64,000 nucleotides of DNA from the NCBI GenBank assembly GCA_029379385.1, contig CM055611.1, positions 24,642,092-24,706,091 of the forward strand, given 5' to 3'. A program made the translations under genes and the position numbers. The notes below the pieces were generated by a model, which saw only the letters and a program-made list of their open reading frames with translations, did not search any database and was not told the origin of the DNA. Positions 1 to 17,797 of the stretch are shown here, piece by piece. The stretch comes from Quillaja saponaria. Taxonomy: Eukaryota; Streptophyta; Magnoliopsida; Fabales; Quillajaceae. Numbering within the stretch: the stretch's first letter is position 1; each line of letters starts with the position of its first letter.

Positions 1-233
1 ATTCTGTACATAATGAAGTATTGCAGTTAGTTCGACATATATGATATTATATTTACTGTCTCCTTGGTGGTTTTAATGGGTTTGACCAGTATGTATGTAC
101 ATCATACAAAGATGGGGTTCACCATTTTGCTTTTGTTGTCGATGAATTTTGCATGCGTGCTTAGTTTTTCTTCCCCTGGAAAATATTTTACCAATTTTCA
201 CATAATGATAATGTTGTAATGTTTCCATCTCAG

Positions 234-1489
234 GAAGCCAACAGGCGTAATAACAACTGGTTACCACCTCCATGGGCAATTGTTGCTTTGGCTGTTTTAG
301 GTTTTAATGAATTTATGACACTTTTAAGGTGCATATACTGTTTACTTCTGATATTCATCTCTATTTGTTTTGAATGACCGGGCTTCACTATCATGTGATT
401 ACAACTGGATGCACAAAAAAAATGTGTACTTTCATTGATAACTCAAAATACTTTTGAAAAGCATGTTTTATATCCAAGCGTGCAGATTTTGGTAAGACAG
501 GTCCCTTAAAAAAAAAAAAAAAAAACCAATCAATTCACTGCATTTACATTCTTTTGTAACTTTTCATAATTGCAGAAATCCCTTGTATCTGGGTGTCATC
601 TTTGTTGCTTTTCTTCTTGTCAAAGCCCTGTGGGTGCAACTGGACATTTCGGGTGAATTCCGCCATGGTGCTGTGAGTATCTGTAGTGATTGTTGTTCAA
701 GTCCTTGATTTGTCATAGATGATTTGGTTTCAGGTTCATGATATTAATATCTAAGCCTATGTATGTGTTGGTTGCCTTCCATGGCCAGTAGACTCAATTT
801 GAGTTCCACAAACAAGCTACTTTACCTTTTTGGGTGTATGGATTGGATTCTATGAAATTAGGCATTACTTTGTCTTCTGAATAGTTAATTCACTGAACAA
901 TTTGCTGGGAAAAGCAAAATTTCTGGATTCCACTGTACTGAAATCCTTATCTAACAGCTAAGTGTTTTAGTCCTTATCTCTACCTCATTTATTTTTCTTC
1001 AAACGAGGACTATAAAATTATAACTTGAGAATTCTTTTAACTAAAATGAAAAGTTAATATGCGTGTGGTAAGTTATGGCTCCTGTTCTTTCTCTTCCTGA
1101 ACTGTCATCTTAGTAACAGGTAGAGGCTACAAAGTTGACATCTTACTCAGCTACTAAATAAGGGGCTTTTGAAGCCCTTAATCTATCAATTAAGAATAAT
1201 ATATTCTGTCTATCTATGTAGGAGATGTTTATAGCTTTTTTCTTTGTTTTTCCAGCTTCCAGGACTTCTTTCCCTGTCAACCAAGTTTCTTCCAACTGTC
1301 ATGAATCTTATCAAAAAACTAGCAGAGGAAGGAACAAAGTCTACAACTAACAATCCTCAGAGAAACCCTGCATCACTGAATTTTCAGCAGAGTGGAGTAT
1401 CTGGTAGTGATATGCCATCTACTGCTTCATCTGAAGTCACCTCGTTAGACAATGGAAGCGAATTTTCGAGTTCATCAAAAGTTGAGTAG
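234..1489 (+). CDS. RHD3: RHD3/Sey1p-type dynamin-like GTPase, C-terminal part (5' end outside window)
   Basis: These are the last three exons, 234-328, 576-672 and 1256-1489. All have AG/GT borders and compatible phases, and they end at TAG 1487-1489. The peptide starts [16 protein letters not shown], followed by two hydrophobic stretches (about [15 protein letters not shown] and [19 protein letters not shown]). This is the paired membrane hairpin at the C terminus of RHD3 proteins, which insert in the ER and fuse tubules by GTP-driven membrane fusion, like animal atlastins. After it come the family segment [18 protein letters not shown] and a Ser/Thr-rich cytosolic tail ending SSSSKVE. The GTPase domain and helical bundle are upstream of the window, and 1-233 is intron. 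Arabidopsis has three family members, and I cannot tell from this tail which is the ortholog. Family call is very secure; paralog call is not. Confidence 0.93.
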
Positions 1490-4400
1490 GTGAAATAACT
1501 TGTTAGATTAAAGGGTGTTTTCCTCTACTTGAAGATGCTGGTGTTCTAGTGGCAGCATGCTGGGTTTTGCTTGTGCCATGAAGTTATTACTTTCGTGAGC
1601 ATCCGAAAGTCATACACTATGACGGCATCAATTTTTGTCCAAATACCACATATGAGCGGCTGTGTTTTTGTTACAATCAAGGAAGATCCACAAAACAGTT
1701 ATTATGTATTTTAATCTAGCTGTTTTTTTAGTGAAGCTAGCTTATTCTACATTATCCTTGTTGATCATGTTGGTTTTGTTTTTTGAATTTTGTTTATCTG
1801 AGATTTATCAGTCGCTGATTGTATCTTATTTATTCCCTTACTGAATATTATCAACTTTAAAGATTTTCCATAGATTCATCTGAAACCAAATGCGAAATCT
1901 TGTCTTGGCAGCTAAAAAAATGTCTTGTATGATAGATTGTTTAACTTCTTGATTTCTGTATCAAATGCTTGAACATGCTTGCCAATGTCTCCTAGTGAGT
2001 GTGGGAGTGAACTACTATTTCTTTTGAGTTCATACACTGCAATTTAACATTGAGGATTTCCAGTAGCTGTTTGAAGCCATGGTACAGTGGAAACCTAATT
2101 ATCAAAGAGCAAAAGGTTCTACTTGCCGTTCATTTACTCTTCCAACAGTACCATTGTTGTTGTGATGAATTAATCTATTCATGTCTTGTACTTATGAATG
2201 GATGGTCAGTGAATTTATGGTTTTGAACAACTCCATCTTGCCCTACAAACATCTCCCACCATATTAACCCATCTATTCTCTGATGTATGCAAGGACTGAT
2301 TATTTTGATATCCTTCTGTGTGTGTTTGGAGAAACCTACTCTTGAGTATTGCTGATTGTAGACTTGTAGTATATATATTTCTTCTTACATAATACCATGA
2401 AAGATTTTGCCTTTTTGGTGTACGAATATTTTGCTATTAAGTTTTCAGTGTACCGTTGCTCAGACATATAACTAAGAGCAGGACAAGAAAAAGGGCGAGA
2501 GAGAAAATCCAACTGTAGTATGGGTTGTCTTGCCAGCAAGATTATTTGACAAGTAGGGACTATTAAATTAAATTTGGAGTTGTGGAACAAAGAATGGTCT
2601 AAGGCTCCAAGCTATCTTTGGCATTTTCCTTTGGCCATGGATATGTAGCTTCCCCAATTCTATGTATATAAAATAATTGAAGATTGGCATTTACTCATGC
2701 AGATAGAATTCCCTCACTCATAATGAGAGCATCAATGGCACTGTGTTTTTACATGCTAATTGAGGTTTTATTGTATAGAGCTTGCTATTGTTGTCACTAA
2801 GATAAGTTATCTTGTGCCCATCTAACAATGTGTACAAAAACACGTGTCAATTTCACGAGCTTCACTTGTATGCGTAAAAATTCCTTAGCTTGACTCTATC
2901 AATGTTATTGCATCGGCTATCGAAAAAAGAGTAAAAATAAGAGCATGTGTAAAATTATTTTATGTTATCTGCCAACAAATATGTATTATGTTGCGCTGGC
3001 CAAAATGTACCTGTTAATCTGTTATGTTATAATCTTGTGAATATTTTTATTGATTGTGACATTATAGGATGCTGAATGTGAGTGTCATAAATTTCCCAAC
3101 ACGAGTTATGGTCCAACACATATATTGGTGATGCATACTAACTGTGACATTATAATACTTTTCAAATGGACCAATTAGGTTGATGAAAAATAGCTGTAAA
3201 ATGTGGACTGGTAGCATGAGGAAAACAAATATGGCAAACAAAATAATTAACCTTTTTCTCAGGATTAGAAAGGAAAATCCACAAATTTTCCTCCAGGTAC
3301 TTATTTGCGTGGAGCTCATCGAAGAGAAAGTATTGTGTGGAGTGGAATAGTTACTAAAATTTTATGAGGTATATTTAATGCAGAACAACTTCTCTGAACA
3401 AAACTTAGTTACAGACCCACAGAAAATGTTTGATTGGTTGATCTATGATTCCATTTGGAGGTGTCCAGTTCAAATTCCTTTTCTGTAGAGGAAAATATAC
3501 TATACTACATAAAGTTTTAGAGAACTTTTTTATTTTATTTCGACATGATCTATCAAACTCATTTATGTATTTAGCTATAATAAAACAGTTATATATGTCA
3601 TATATATATATATATAAATCATTCTCAACATTACTTAATAGGATTAAATCTCGACTATCAAATTTTATTCTATTACCAAATACCATATGAGATAAGAAGT
3701 ATTAAAGAGTATATTGGTGAGGAAAATATTTATAAAATCATATTATCTTTTAACATTGGTAATATTGTTATTCAAATTAAATATATGATTGGTTGGAAGA
3801 ATTTAGTTATTGCAATCTAACAGCTTATTTGTCTCCTCGTTGGGTTTCTTTCTTTTTCTTTTTCTCAAAGGGGTGAGGTTGGTTATGAAGCATACAAATG
3901 CAAATTCCTCAAGTCCTCAAACAACCCTTTCATTTCAGAGCTAGGCATGAAATTTGAAATTATGATATGGGTCAAAATGGAATCTCACATTGTTGCTAAA
4001 AAACAATTAAGTGAGATATAGTAAGGATTGGAGCTCTCTCCCCTCATTAGCTAACTTTTGAAGATGAGTTCTACTCTTATCCTTAACAAAGTAACACTCC
4101 AAAAATTGTGTCACTGTTCATAGAGTTGCTTAGAAACATAGTATGTTATAAAAACCAAAGAAAAATAGCAAGGTGATAATGCATGTCTCTCATTTATAAT
4201 TAGATTGGAAAGTCATCAATTTGCATGGCAGCTTGTGTTTTGGGGAGCTTTGGTTCCAATTGATATAACTCTTTGAATTATTCAATAACTTTGTCTTGTG
4301 TGGTTGAATTAATTATAACTTCAAAAAAGCAAGGAACATATGAGGACTTATTTTCGACATATCCAATAATCTACAGACATTTTGTCACTAACCCCTCTAA

Positions 4401-4989
4401 CCAAAGACCATATTTCATTACATGAGCTTTGATAAGATGGGTTACCAGTCATTTTCCTACTATCTGTTTCTTTGTGAAGTTGAGGCTCACAGAAGCAAAT
4501 CTAAACAGTAAGCTGGAGTTGTCACCACGAGGTGATTAATCATTAGTCAAGACTCCTTTTTTATTTTTTTATTTTAACTTTATCAATGTGTCCATGTCAT
4601 ATTGTATATGTATTGATCCTTCCCTTGATCTGTCTGTTTCTTTCCATTATGATGAGTAGACTAATGATGCGTATATGTTCCAAGAAATTTTAAGATTTCA
4701 GCTACCTGAAAATACAATGCTCCACATAGAGATACATATATATTGCAGTGCAGGTAATTTCAAATCATATGCAAATTTATTCTGATTAAGTTGTTCAATC
4801 AATATCAATTCTTCCTAATGAGTAATGACCCCTATTAGTTTAATGGGCAAGTCGTTTTCCCCTCTATTCATTAATTTAATTTGCCATCTAAAAACAGGAC
4901 CACCATGCATTATCAGGACATAGCACACTGAATTTCATATCTTGGTGCAATTGGAAAAAAGAAAAATGACTCGTACACACATCAACTCA
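1490..4989. other. 3'UTR and intergenic DNA after the RHD3-like gene
   Basis: No protein-coding exon was recognised. The first several hundred bases are probably 3'UTR of the RHD3-like gene. The rest is AT-rich, with an (AT)n run near 3598-3616, and ends where the tail of the LINE fragment begins. Confidence 0.5.
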
Positions 4990-5697
4990 ACTTAACTCAA
5001 CTAAGTTTTAAAATCCCAAACTAGTTGGGGTCAGCTATATGTATCCTTTTTCTCTATTCGCATCGATCCAAGACAAGATTTTAATTAATTCCTAGTACAG
5101 CCATATCTTTCTCGATGATTGCCCCCCATGTAAGTTTCGGTCTCCCCTTTTCCCGTCTAACACCTGGCACCTGGACCATGTCACCTTGCTTAACTACTAC
5201 GTCCATTGGCCGACGTTGGATGTGTCCAAACCAACGTAGATGATTCTCCCTCATTTTCTCCTCAATAGGTGCTACTTCTACCTTCTTACGAATCTCCTCA
5301 TTTCTTATTCTATCCTTTCTTGTATGTCCTGTCATCCATCTTAACATTCTCATTTCGGCTACTCCCATCTTATGCGAATGTTGCTTCTTAACTGCCCAAT
5401 ATTCGGTACCATACAGCATAGCTGGTCTCACTGCCGACTTATAAAATTTCCCTTTCAATCTATTCGGGATTTTAGGATCACATAAAACTCCCGAAACACT
5501 CCGCCACTTCACCCACCCTGCCTTAATCCTATGGTTTACATCATGCTCAATTGCACCATCTTTTTGTATAAATGACCCTAAATACTTAAACACATCCTTG
5601 GTAGGGATTGTCTGACAATCTAAAATTATATCATTCGGGTCTCCTCTAATTTTACTGAAATTACACTCCATATATTCAGTTTTTGTCCGACTCCATA
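4990..5697 (-). mobile_element. 5'-truncated RTE-like LINE retrotransposon fragment
   Basis: On the minus strand an open frame (stop at 5081, open past 5671 to about 5694) encodes the region after the reverse transcriptase core of plant RTE-like LINEs. Landmarks in order are SRTKTEYMEC, FKYLGSFIQKDG, RPAMLYGTEYWAVK, EMRMLRWMTGHTRKDRIRNE, LRWFGHIQRRP and RREKGRPKLTW. All are typical of that clade. Endonuclease and RT catalytic domains are missing, so this is the 3' part of a 5'-truncated copy that cannot move by itself. Downstream on the minus strand are the conserved 3' end (plus-strand CCCAAACTAGTTGGGGTCAG) and a short TTGAGTT-type repeat tail (plus-strand 4990-5004). I found no convincing target-site duplication. 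The coding part has no internal stop, so the insertion may be fairly young. Confidence 0.85.
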
Positions 5698-6302
5698 TAT
5701 TGTTTTTATTTTATTTCAGACCTTGTGTTTTCTGTTATGTTATTGACTTGTCTTTATTTTGTTTTGTTTTGTTTGTTTGCTTCTCTCTTTTTTTTCACCT
5801 TTTCCTTTTGTGCCTCTGTTGACTGTTATGTTCTGTGGCTAGGACAATAGTAATGACTGTATAATGAGTAGGGTAGCTCTGTACAGAAACAGGTGTACAT
5901 AATATAGTGAACAGTTATAGATAGTATAATTACGTATATATACATTATACATATATATATATATATATATCCAGCTAAAAATTTGGGACTATATAATAAA
6001 TATAAAGCTTTATTACTCCATGGTATAGACTGGTAAGTTAGCTGTCTTTGTACGAAATGATGTGAATCATCAGATTAAAAAAGACTCAATCCAATGGCCA
6101 AGAGACTCTCAACTCCAACCGTCAGCATTCATTTCACCATTAATATGGTTGAAAGAATGAAAGCTGTGTGGTTTCAGTAATCTTTAATATGGTTGAGAGC
6201 TGCATTTTTCGTTTGGTTTTACTATTTATTTATGCATTTAATCAGTGTTTACCAAATTAGGCTATTGGTTTAAAATTATACATATAGTTAGAATATAATT
6301 TA
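5698..6302. other. Intergenic DNA upstream of the HOTHEAD-like gene
   Basis: No gene seen. It contains T-rich sequence next to the LINE, an (AT)n run at about 5950-5970, and the probable promoter of the HOTHEAD-like gene. Confidence 0.5.
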
Positions 6303-6312
6303 GGTATATATA
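6303..6312 (+). promoter_or_regulatory. Possible TATA box of the HOTHEAD-like gene
   Basis: GTATATATAT lies about 100 bases before the chosen ATG at 6412, which would leave a 5'UTR of roughly 70-80 bases. AT-rich runs are common in this window, so this rests on position only. Confidence 0.35.
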
Positions 6313-6411
6313 TGTGTCTACACACAAAACAAGGCCAACCAGAAGCAGCCACAAAGAGTTGGAGAGAAGCAGCTTCTTCAGTGAGTGTGATTCAGTGACC
6401 TCTGCCTCTCA

Positions 6412-6581
6412 ATGGCTTTGGCTGTGGCAAACAAATTCTTTTTGTGCTTGGTTCTATGGCTCTTCAACATACTCTCTCCTGGTCAAGGTCTTTTTCTGCA
6501 AACCTTCTTTTCTTTGTCCATCTATCTATATGGGTTTCTTTTCTTGTGCTCATTCCTCAATTCCCATCTGTCTCTGTCTCT

Positions 6582-6617
<36 letters not shown>

Positions 6618-9600
6618 CCCCAACACACACACACACACACCCTTCCCTATGTATTCTTTTTCCCAAGAGTTTTCATGATCTGGCTTTGTGAATGGTAGAT
6701 ATAGCTTATAGTTTGTTTCTGGCATGCTGAAAATACTGAGATTGGGTAGGAGGAAATGTAGTATGTGCCATCAGTTTCCTTACAAGAAACATGAGCATAT
6801 GTTGCTAAATATGGATCTAGTTCCTTCTTAAGATGACACAAACAAGTTCAGACTAGCTAGTTTGTCAATTAGCACTTGACTGGAAAATTGTGCTGCATCA
6901 TTGTGTTCTCAAAGTTTCTTTGCTTGTACTATGGAAATTGCAATGCAGGCATGCAGGATTATCATGAGAAGTATCCATTTATTAGAAAGGCAAGCTCATT
7001 TTTATCATCAGAATCATTCTTGGACAATGGTAACAACAATGTTTATGACTATATAATAGTGGGAGGTGGAACTGCTGGTTGTCCCTTGGCTGCTACCCTC
7101 TCTCAGAACTTCAGTGTTCTGTTGCTCGAAAGAGGAGGTGTTCCTTTTACAAATCCCAATGTCTCATTTTTAGAGAACTTCCACATTACCTTGGCGGACA
7201 CTTCGGCAACTTCTGCTTCCCAATTATTCATTTCCACAGATGGAGTCCTTAATGCTAGAGCTAGAGTACTGGGTGGTGGTAGTAGCATCAATGCTGGCTT
7301 CTACACTAGAGCAGGCCATAGGTAAGCTTCACACAAACAAAAGTTTCTTGATTTTTACAGTTTGATTCATCTAGTTAGTTTCAATTAGAAATTTTATTTA
7401 GTAGATAATGTAGCACATTGACACCCATCCTCCATTCCAAAGCTCGCCCTTTCCATTTAAATTCAATTTAGAACCTCTTTAGTAATAGGGGTTAGTACAT
7501 CGCCCATCAAGTCACAGTCTAGACTTAATGATGGTTAGTAATTTACCTATCTATGTACCAGTTTTATAAAATTCCTTTTTCATTAAATGCTCTTAGTGGC
7601 CCTTACTTAATTTACCTTTCTTGGAGGTGATTAGGTAGGGTGTGTTAAATATAAAAGGGAAGTGAGATATTAAAGGCAGTCACATTTGGATTCCTTAGAC
7701 ATGCGGTCTTAATATCAAGGCACCACAACCCACCAACATAACTACTACTAATCCACCTACTCACGGTTCATCTAATTACAGAATAAATATTTTTTATTTC
7801 TCTTCTTAGACAGTTGGCAAGACCAAGAGGTGACATACCTAAGATGTGTTGGTAGGACCGATTGTCCTTATCAATTGAACTAATAGTCTATTGGTGCAAA
7901 CAAAATTGATCATACTATAATATATCCCTTTGATGTGATAAGAGCAACCCACTATAAAGGCCCTTTCATAAAACTGGAAGTAGGTTGAGTAATGAGCCGA
8001 GCTAGCTCACGAGTTGCTCGCAAGCTAGTTCGTTAAGGGCTTGGTTCGAGTTTGACTAGTTGACTAAATGAGCCGATCTTAAATTTTATGTTGAGTTCAT
8101 TTAGTAAAATGAGTCTATCTCAATCTTTCCAAAGCTCGGCTCGTAAGCTCGTGAGTCATTTAGTATTATGTAATAATTTTTTTATTACTTATATATAAAT
8201 TTATAATAAATTTATTTATATACAAAATTTAGCATAAGTTGTAATTTGGTTTGGTGGTAAGTTATTCAAAAAGTCACTTAAGTATGTCATGGGTTTAACT
8301 CTTTTTTACTACAAAATCTCTTTTTAGAATTTTCATGAAGAAAACCTTGAAGAGCCCTTGACTAGCTGGAAGTGGACATTAATTTGTAATATGAAAAATG
8401 GACATACAAATTCAAAGCATAACTAAAAAACTTTAATCACAATATCTGCATACGTCAAATCATTTTGTTCAAATTTTGTAATGTAATGCAGCTTCATCAA
8501 GAAATTTGGCTGGGATGCCAAGCTAGTAAATGAGTCCTACCCGTGGATTGAGAAGCAAATAGTGCATCTTCCACAGCTTTCACCATGGCAGAGAGCATTA
8601 AGGGACAGCCTTCTGGATGTTGGTATATCTCCTTTTAATGGGTTCACCTATGATCACGTCTATGGAACAAAAGTTGGTGGAACCATTTTCGACAGGTTTG
8701 GCCGTCGTCACACAGCTGCTGAGCTGCTTGCTTCAGCAAACCGTCATAAACTTACTGTTCTCATTCATGCCACAGTCCTAAAAGTTGTTTTTGATGAAAC
8801 AGGTACATTAGATAGTTTTTATTTTTTTATTTTTTATAACTTAGGTAGGTGCTTTGAAAGTGCAACAGAGTAATGGATTTGGAATGTTTTAATATAGGGA
8901 AGCGACCAAAGGCAGTGGGAGTTATGTTCAAGGATGAAAATGGGAAAAAGCATCAAGCAGTTCTGGCTAATAAGAAGCAGAGTGAAGTCATTTTGTCGAC
9001 CGGGGCAATTGGGACACCTCAAATGCTACTGCTAAGTGGAATTGGACCCAAAGAAGAACTCAAAAAGTTGAACATCTCAGTGGTGCTTGACAACAAGTTT
9101 GTTGGGTCAGGCATGGCTGATAACCCCATGAACACTATCTTTGTTCCTACCAAGAGGCCAGTTAAGCAGTCTCTCATACAAACTGTAGGGATTCCCAAGT
9201 TGGGTGTATACATTGAGTCTAGCAGTGGGTTTGGACAGTCCGGTGACAGCATTCACTGCCACCATGGTATCGTGTCAGCTGAGGTATGCTGCATATTCGG
9301 TATAGACTTTGTACTAGGTGCTCATGATTTGGTTTGTTTGTTCAAAAACAGATTGGACAATTGTTCTTAATTAGACTGTTAGCTTGATGTTTTGGTCTAA
9401 ACATGTTTTATATATAAAAAAAAAAAAAAAAACTGTCTGCTTGAGCCATTCCTCACTGTCTTACTTGATAAACCAGATTGGGCAGCTATCCACCATTCCT
9501 CCTAAGCAAAGATCTGCACAAGCTGTTCAAGCTTATATCAAAAGCAAGCATGAGTTACCCCATGAAGCATTCAAGGGAGGCTTCATCTTGTCGAAACTTG

Positions 9601-10222
9601 CCATGCCCATCTCAACAGGGAAGCTTAAGTTGATTACCACAAATGTTGACGAGAATCCTTCGATCACCTTCAACTACTTCAATCATCCACATGATATAAA
9701 GCAGTGTGTCGCAGGGATCCGCCTTGCCACAAAGGTTGTCCAGTCAGAACATTTCACAAATTACACTTTGTTTGACAAGCAAACGACAGAGAAGCTGCTT
9801 AACATGAGTGTCAAGGCTAGTGTGAACCTCATACCCAAGAATATCAATGACACAAAGTCAATGGAGCAATTTTGCAAAGACACTGTGATCACAATTTGGC
9901 ATTACCATGGTGGTTGCCATGTGGGAAGGGTAGTTAGCTCAGACCACATGGTTCTTGGTGTTGACAGGCTTCGTGTTGTTGATGGCTCAACATTCAGTGA
10001 ATCACCAGGCACTAATCCTCAAGCCACTGTCATGATGATGGGAAGGTATAGAGCACATTTTGGATATGCTTTCATAATTCCATTCACAAATTATTTGTTT
10101 ATTTTTTTATGAAACAAATTAAAGAAATAACATTTGCTTTGTTGCTAATTGATTTTGTTTGTAACAGGTACATGGGGATAAAAATTCTAAGAAAGAGATT
10201 GGGCAAGACAGCTGGTGTATAA
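6412..10222 (+). CDS. HTH: HOTHEAD-like GMC oxidoreductase (FAD-dependent, secreted)
   Basis: Six exons: 6412-6487, 6949-7321, 8492-8802, 8898-9283, 9477-10045 and 10168-10222. Phases agree throughout and encode 589 residues, normal for the family. Residues 1-25 (MALAVANKFFLCLVLWLFNI) look like a signal peptide. The FAD-binding Rossmann motif YDYIIVGGGTAGCPLAATL starts near residue 58, and the first GMC signature ARVLGGGSSINAGFY follows. The second GMC signature is near EVILSTGAIGTPQMLLLSGI. The C-terminal catalytic segment has TIWHYHGG and PGTNPQATVMMMGRY, giving the active-site His and the Asn/His position. HOTHEAD in Arabidopsis is needed for epidermal identity and for oxidising long-chain omega-hydroxy fatty acids in cutin. 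This protein may be HTH itself or one of its close paralogs. Intron 1 holds a long C tract, and intron 2 (1,170 bases) holds hAT-derived sequence. Confidence 0.92.
6584..6640 (+). repeat. (C)32 homopolymer followed by (AC)9 microsatellite in intron 1
   Basis: Positions 6584-6615 are an unbroken run of 32 C. After a short AACCCCA spacer, 6623-6640 is a perfect (AC)9. It sits 96 bases after the exon 1 donor site of the HOTHEAD-like gene. Mononucleotide C runs this long are rare in plant DNA and error-prone in sequencing. Confidence 0.95.
7981..8364. mobile_element. Degenerate hAT-family MITE in intron 2 of the HOTHEAD-like gene
   Basis: The segment from 7981 begins TAGGTTGAGTAATGAGCCGA, which resembles the terminal repeat of the hAT element at 55335-56407 (inward reading TAGGGGTGTTAATGAGCCAA). 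It shares that element's dense GAGCTCGGCTCG-like subterminal repeats to about 8160, then an AT-rich stretch. The eight bases before it are ACTGGAAG, and GCTGGAAG occurs at 8365-8372, a possible 7/8 target duplication. The right terminal repeat is too decayed to confirm, so only the left part (7981-8200) is firm. Confidence 0.6.
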
Positions 10223-13036
10223 AGAAGAAAAGAGGAGAAGTGTGAATTGTAGTTTGTAGCAGTTGAAGTTAATGACTTTTCAGTTATTGTAACAAGCAGT
10301 AATTAATGTGTAAAAAAGGTGGTATGAACTGGCAAACCGTATGTTCCCACATGTTTGTATAACTTATTTATCTATTTTTGGCAAAAAAATTTCTCTTTTT
10401 TGGTTGCCGAGAATCCTCAGAGCAAGGAGGTTTAACTTCTTGAAGGTACTTATTACATTTTCCAATTTTTGGTATATTGGGAGTGCTCAAACTGGGGCAC
10501 TGGGAGATGGGAGACAGGTACCAACCATTTGAGTTACACTCTCAATGGTTACATTTTTCATGTTCCATAGACAAGAGATATGGCTTAGACCACAATCTTC
10601 CTGATCATGATGGAACCTTTTTGCTTATCTTTCTCCTTCCATTGTTGTAGTTCATCATTAGAATGAGAATGAGCTATAAGGGATGTCTAGGAACTCTTAA
10701 GTTATTCTCTGTGCTAGAAAATTTCATGGTGAACAAAATGATTTCGGGTCTCGTTATATTTCAGAGACATCTTACATCTACTTGGTGAAAGTGCATCACA
10801 TTGTGAAAAAGGATTCCTGGTGAATAAGTTATTTGCTAGTTTTAATGAAACATTAATAATAGAAGACGTTGGCTGGAGTGACCAAAAGAAACAAAAAAAA
10901 CTAGAAGTTCTGATGAGAAGGACAAACAAAAAGAGAAGCAGCAGGCTTGCAAAGAACAACAGAACTTGCAATGCCATTGCTTTCATAATAGAAGAAAATT
11001 TTCATGATTCTGAAAATCTCAAATAAAAGAATGATGAAGAAAAAAAATTACAATCCTAGGGTTTAAATAAGAGAGTTACCTCTTACTCCCACTGTGTAGT
11101 TCATAGATACTTGGTGAGCATAAATCTGACATCAATGATGTAGTATAAAAAATAGCAGAAACAAAGAAACACCTTGAAATGTCTGGGTCGAGTTAGAATT
11201 TCTCTTTTCTTAAAACTATATTTGTACCTTACTTGCAATGAGTTACAGTCTCTAAAGATAAAACAGACTCTTTTATATCTAAGGTTACTACTAAATATAA
11301 ACAAAAACTATAACTTAAAAGAGAGAAAGAAAGAAAAGAAGAAGAGAGATTTTAAAGAATAGATTAACCATGTTAATAGGCTTTTTATATTTATATAAAA
11401 GTTAATATGTAAAAGAAAATATTTTTTTCATTTACTAAAAAAGAAATGACTTTTTATTAAGTCAAATAGCCATAAAAGTTCTTATAGGATTTTTCATGAA
11501 AATATATTCTTGTTCATAAAGTCATAAAGAAGTTGCTTTTACGAGACCATGTGTCTTTTCACTTAAGCAAACAATAATGACTTTTTGATTAAGTCGTAAT
11601 AACCAAATTTTTCTATTCTCAATACTTTAATAATTATTCATATAGAAGTTATTTTATAAAAAGAAATAACTTGTCATTTAAACAAAAGTACTAACTTTTT
11701 CTTAAGTCAAATTACTTTAATAACTTATAAAAATTCTTAACAAATAACTCTCAGGACTCTCAAAAAGCATTGAACTAAAAAAAAAAAAAATGACACTTTA
11801 ACATTAAGAAAAGGATTTGAACGTCTCATATTTGTTAGGATCATGTTAGAGAGAGAGAGAGAGACATGTTCAAGAAACAGAAAACCATAAGTGCATGTCT
11901 CTTTCTCTCTCACATGAGTAACATGAAAAAATCCAAATCCGGTTTACCATAGGTAAAACTATACTTCAAATCATATTACATTTGTCTAATTATAATGCTT
12001 GCTGGGAGTCATAACAATTAGTCTTCGTTTTAAAATTTTGGGAAGGAAACATGTTACTGAAATATATGTCCTTTAAACTACGATAAATATTACAATCCTC
12101 AAACATTGAGGAGAGCCATGAGAAGTTCCTCTGCTGCCTGCTCTGCCACCACCCTGACTGTCTTTTAAGCTAGTCCTGAGTTCTGACTATTTGGTATCAA
12201 AGACTATGATTAATTTAATTTTTTCTGGGTAGTAACCATTATAAAATTGGACGAGAGCCTCCTGTATTTCACTTCGGGTTATAGTTATTAATATATCATT
12301 GCATGCTTAAGAATTTATTTTCTCGGATGCAGATGCTCTGTGTACTTACTCTGTCTCCAACTGTGAGGCATGTCACCGACTATCACTCCATCAGTAGTTT
12401 TTCCAATATCATTATGAAACTCTTCAAGACTTAAGAGAATGACTGTCACTTGATTTTTCATTGTTTTCTTTTCTGTTATTTTTTTGAAAAGCAACTTTCT
12501 TTTTTGTTGTTGGGGGAAATCTTGTAAAAGTAAATTTAGTTTCTTCTGGATAAATGCTGATAAAAAGTATAAAGGCTGATCTCTCTTTGGAAATAATGCA
12601 TCTGCCCTTCAGGTAATGTAAGGGTTGAGTCTGTTATATGTGTTTTAAGTAAAAAGAGAAAAGGGATTGCACTATGAAGTATGAACATTACCCTAAAAAC
12701 TAAAGAGACTTCAATAACACTGTTTAGTTCTTTAAGAAAACTAGGAAACATGGCATCAATAAAAGGGTGAGAAATGGAATCAACATACTTTGAGGACAGA
12801 GGATCTGCATTCAATTCTCTCCCTGTACTCAGAGGTACAGAAGTAGAGTGCCTCCTGAAAGACTCAAAACACTTGCCCCTCAAATCCCACTGACAAATTG
12901 AGAAACTCAGATGCTAACAATGCTTTGAAATCATAACTGGAATACTCTATTCATAGCCAGGCACTCGGGCAGTGGCTAATGGGACTCTAAAAATTCCATC
13001 AAGCCACTTGACATTGTATGAACTTTCTTATCTTCA
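10223..13036. other. Intergenic DNA between two convergent genes
   Basis: It holds the 3'UTRs of the HOTHEAD-like gene (left, +) and the ALE2-like gene (right, -). I recognise no further gene. There is a (GA)n run near 11850-11863 and much AT-rich sequence around 11360-11780. Confidence 0.5.

Positions 13037-17797
<4,761 letters not shown>

Noticed and set aside
6314..6725. Overlapping open frames over the poly-C/AC tract encoding poly-Pro or poly-Gly
   Set aside because: They are translation of a simple repeat within intron 1 of the HOTHEAD-like gene.
12536..12883. 115-codon minus-strand open frame downstream of the ALE2-like gene
   Set aside because: No recognisable motif, and the ALE2-like protein already ends properly at 13037; more likely 3' flank.
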